Assembly (NCBI GenBank): GCA_009843785.1
Contig: VYCT01000071.1
Location: 1-34,989 of the forward strand
DNA length: 34,989 nucleotides
Source of the DNA: Candidatus Poribacteria bacterium
GTDB lineage: Bacteria > Poribacteria > WGA-4E > WGA-3G
Direction of reading: 5' to 3'
Shown here: piece after piece, positions 33,420 to 34,989 of the stretch
How the letters are laid out: every line of letters begins with the position of its first letter
Position numbering within the stretch: position 1 is the stretch's first letter
Notes under the pieces: generated by a model
Seen by the model: the letters and a program-made list of their open reading frames with translations, nothing else
Told to the model about the DNA's origin: nothing
The model's database searches: none
Program-made: the position numbers and the translations under genes

Positions 33420-34214
33420 TTATATATGCTTCTTAATTTTGGTTATAAGTTCCGCGTCTCCAGTTTTCTCAGCTAAACTTAATGCTTTCTGAAAATCTTG
33501 ATTTGCCTCTACAGCACGCCCTAATTTCTTTTTGGAAAACCCATGGTTGAAATACATATCTGCCGCTTCGGAATTTATGCGAATAGCCGCGTCGTAGTCA
33601 AGTATAGCGGCTTCATAGTGTCCAAGACGTGCTTTCTCGATTCCTCTGCCCTTGTATGCGGCATCATTTTCAGGCTCTAAACGGAGGACCATGTCCAAAT
33701 CGGATATGGCTTCAAAATATTGCCCTATCCCGCTTCTCGCAAGGGAACGGTTATCATAGGCTGTTACAAATTTCGGATCAAGTCTAATAGCCTCGTCATA
33801 GTCACGGATAGCATCTTTAGGGTGTCCTAATTTGTATTTGGCATTACCTCTGTTATAGTAGGCGAGCGCATAGTTAGGGTCTAAACGGATAGCCTCGTCA
33901 AAGTCAGAAATCGCATCAAAGTATTGTTCTAATCTGTATTTTGCGAGGCCTCTGTTATAATATGCCTTTGTATTGTTAGGGTCTAAACGGATAGCTTCAT
34001 CATAGTCAGAAATCGCTTCTATGTGTTGTCCTGTATCGCTTTTTGCTGCCCCTCTGTTATTATACGCTTTTGTATTGTTAGGGTCTAAACGGATAGCCTC
34101 GTCAAAACTGGATATGGCATTACTATAGTCTTCTTGTTTGAAGAACTTCTTGCCTATATCTAAGTAGTCTTCGGCAGATTTAGCAATGTTCTTAAAAGTA
34201 TTATCTTTTTTCAT
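33420..34214 (-). CDS. Seven-repeat TPR protein
   Basis: A 264-residue protein consisting of seven tetratricopeptide repeats of exactly 34 residues, covering 14-251. Typical units begin .KAYYNRG.AKY and end DEAIRLDPN. The repeats are regular enough to show as DNA repeats (GTTAGGGTCTAAACGGATAG occurs several times). There is no signal peptide or membrane segment, so it is a cytosolic adaptor. AGGGA lies 8 bases before the ATG. It follows the coiled-coil membrane protein by 10 bases and is probably co-transcribed; it could bind that protein's cytosolic tail. Family clear, partner inferred. Confidence 0.9.
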   Translation of the reverse strand: MKKDNTFKNIAKSAEDYLDIGKKFFKQEDYSNAISSFDEAIRLDPNNTKAYNNRGAAKSDTGQHIEAISDYDEAIRLDPNNTKAYYNRGLAKYRLEQYFDAISDFDEAIRLDPNYALAYYNRGNAKYKLGHPKDAIRDYDEAIRLDPKFVTAYDNRSLARSGIGQYFEAISDLDMVLRLEPENDAAYKGRGIEKARLGHYEAAILDYDAAIRINSEAADMYFNHGFSKKKLGRAVEANQDFQKALSLAEKTGDAELITKIKKHI

Positions 34215-34224
34215 CTAACTATCC

Positions 34225-34680
34225 CTATGCGATTTCGGCTCCGGGTGGTCTATTATCGGTTAAATTTCCTCGTCCGGTGTTTTCATCTGATTCATCTCTG
34301 CTTTCCTTGGCAACTTCTGGGGTTCTCCCGGCACTGTTTTGCTGGTTAAGACGGATCTGCACAAAAAGCACTATAATAGAAATAAGAAAAGGCGCGCCTA
34401 TTATTGCAATCATCCATTGTAAAAGATTTACTCTGGCATTTAGCACCGCAACATCTGTCTGAATTTCATCGACTTTCTCGTCAAGTTCATTAAATTTTTG
34501 GTCAACATGAGTACGCATTTCATCTTCGGATTCATCTATTTTCTCAAGAATCTTTTCAAATTGTGATTGTGACAGAGCAGCAGACTGTTGTTCCTGTTGC
34601 GCATAAGCAGTAAAAGTGATCAAAAGGATAAAGAGTATTCCGAAAATGCTCCGAAGCGTTGCCTGTATGTTCGACATCAT
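34225..34680 (-). CDS. Exported coiled-coil protein with one C-terminal membrane helix
   Basis: A 151-residue protein of unrecognised family. Residues 1-27 are a signal peptide (ending TAYA before QQEQQ). Residues about 38-85 form a coiled coil (FEKILEKIDESEDEMRTHVD, LDEKVDEIQTDVAVLNARV). A membrane helix follows at about 88-109 (WMIAIIGAPFLISIIVLFV), with a charged cytosolic tail. The last residues (NLTDNRPPGAEIA) include TDNR, as in the repeat-derived end of PdxA, and the DNA there (CTATTATCGGTTAA) resembles a repeat unit. A promoter lies at 34747-34776. M2 is an alternative start. It probably forms an operon with the TPR gene. Confidence 0.75.
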   Translation of the reverse strand: MMSNIQATLRSIFGILFILLITFTAYAQQEQQSAALSQSQFEKILEKIDESEDEMRTHVDQKFNELDEKVDEIQTDVAVLNARVNLLQWMIAIIGAPFLISIIVLFVQIRLNQQNSAGRTPEVAKESRDESDENTGRGNLTDNRPPGAEIA

Positions 34681-34746
34681 CGTTTCTCTTGACTGAATAA
34701 AATGGACCCTAAAAATCGTATGTTTTGGTGGGTAAGCGGTGATTTT

Positions 34747-34776
34747 ATTTTACCATATTCAGAAAAGAGTTGTCAA
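34747..34776 (-). promoter_or_regulatory. Promoter for the coiled-coil membrane protein/TPR pair
   Basis: TTGACA (34771-34776), 18 bases, TAAAAT (34747-34752) on the minus strand, about 65 bases before the start codon. Confidence 0.7.
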
Positions 34777-34899
34777 AATATCGGTTAATTTACGTGTTGT
34801 GTTTCACATATTTAACGAGTTGTGCTAAATAACTATTTGTAACATATTGTTTCACATTTACATGACGTTTGTTAGTTTTTAACCTGAGTTGATTCCTTT
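34777..34899. other. AT-rich gap with no gene
   Basis: Between the promoter and the 29-bp repeats I see no coding frame of note. The sequence is AT-rich and has no member of the main palindromic family apart from a lone ATATCGGTTAAT. Confidence 0.6.
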
Positions 34900-34979
34900 T
34901 TTAGTCCCGTAGGGACGATATGTTTATAGAAAAACGTTGAATACCGTATCTTTAGTCCCGTAGGGACGATATGTTTATA
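34900..34979. repeat. Two direct copies of a 29-bp repeat at the window edge
   Basis: Identical copies at 34900-34928 and 34951-34979, separated by a 22-base unrelated spacer. Each contains the palindrome GTCCCGTAGGGAC followed by GATATGTTTATA. More copies may lie beyond the window. The regular layout resembles a repeat-spacer array, but two copies and a 22-base spacer are too little to call CRISPR. Confidence 0.85.
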
Positions 34980-34989
34980 ACATAAAATT

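Noticed and set aside
34900-34979. Calling a CRISPR array at the right edge
   Set aside because: Only two repeats and one 22-base spacer are visible, and no cas gene is in the window.

Overview
The window most resembles a contig from an uncultured bacterium of the Candidatus Poribacteria type. This is an inference from gene content: a CotH/ankyrin fusion, a LamG protein ending in a VEPSDKL..WGKLK tail, a sulfatase, a NIPSNAP protein, Uma2, a giant gingipain/PorU-like protein, and intergenic spaces full of palindromic 'GGTTATCGGTTGTCGGTTAAGAG' repeats. No rRNA or unambiguous phylum marker is present, so the assignment is tentative. Many genes lack a Shine-Dalgarno (SD) sequence, and several start or stop inside a repeat.

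Layout. (1) 15-173: a truncated helicase-like N-terminus on the minus strand. (2) 335-8611, plus strand: CotH-ankyrin protein, Uma2 nuclease, YjhG-type dehydratase, VanZ, an MBL-fold hydrolase preceded by a partial duplication of its own 5' end, purE, an RraA-like protein and a NIPSNAP protein. Most are separated by palindromic repeats. (3) 8676-15254, minus: a 2192-residue C25 (PorU-like) protein. (4) 15438-24278, minus: six tRNA genes (Pro-Arg-His-Arg-Lys-Leu in transcription order), tig, clpP, clpX, lon, an S4 RNA-binding protein and pdxA. This is a proteostasis block headed by a consensus sigma-70 promoter at 24390-24418; ClpX has two tandem zinc-finger domains. (5) 24540-27233, plus: DUF58 protein, macrodomain protein and MFS transporter. 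(6) 27297-29544, minus: a small coiled-coil protein, then a lipoprotein and a frameshifted membrane protein that share an unrecognised repeated domain. (7) 29758-29842: tRNA-Leu(CAG) with its own promoter. (8) 30036-31329, plus: LamG protein and gamma-glutamylcyclotransferase-like protein. (9) 31340-34680, minus: cytosolic-type sulfatase, a DNA methyltransferase remnant, a seven-TPR protein and a coiled-coil membrane protein. (10) 34900-34979: two 29-bp direct repeats at the window edge.

How the genes work together. The clearest functional unit is tRNAs-tig-clpP-clpX-lon, which links translation supply, nascent-chain folding and ATP-dependent proteolysis. DUF58, macrodomain and MFS are closely spaced and probably co-transcribed. 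The lipoprotein/membrane-protein pair (ATGA overlap) and the TPR/coiled-coil membrane-protein pair look like two-gene envelope modules of unknown function. The repeats do more than fill space: they supply the last codons of the VanZ protein and both ends of PdxA, so they are shaping proteins here.
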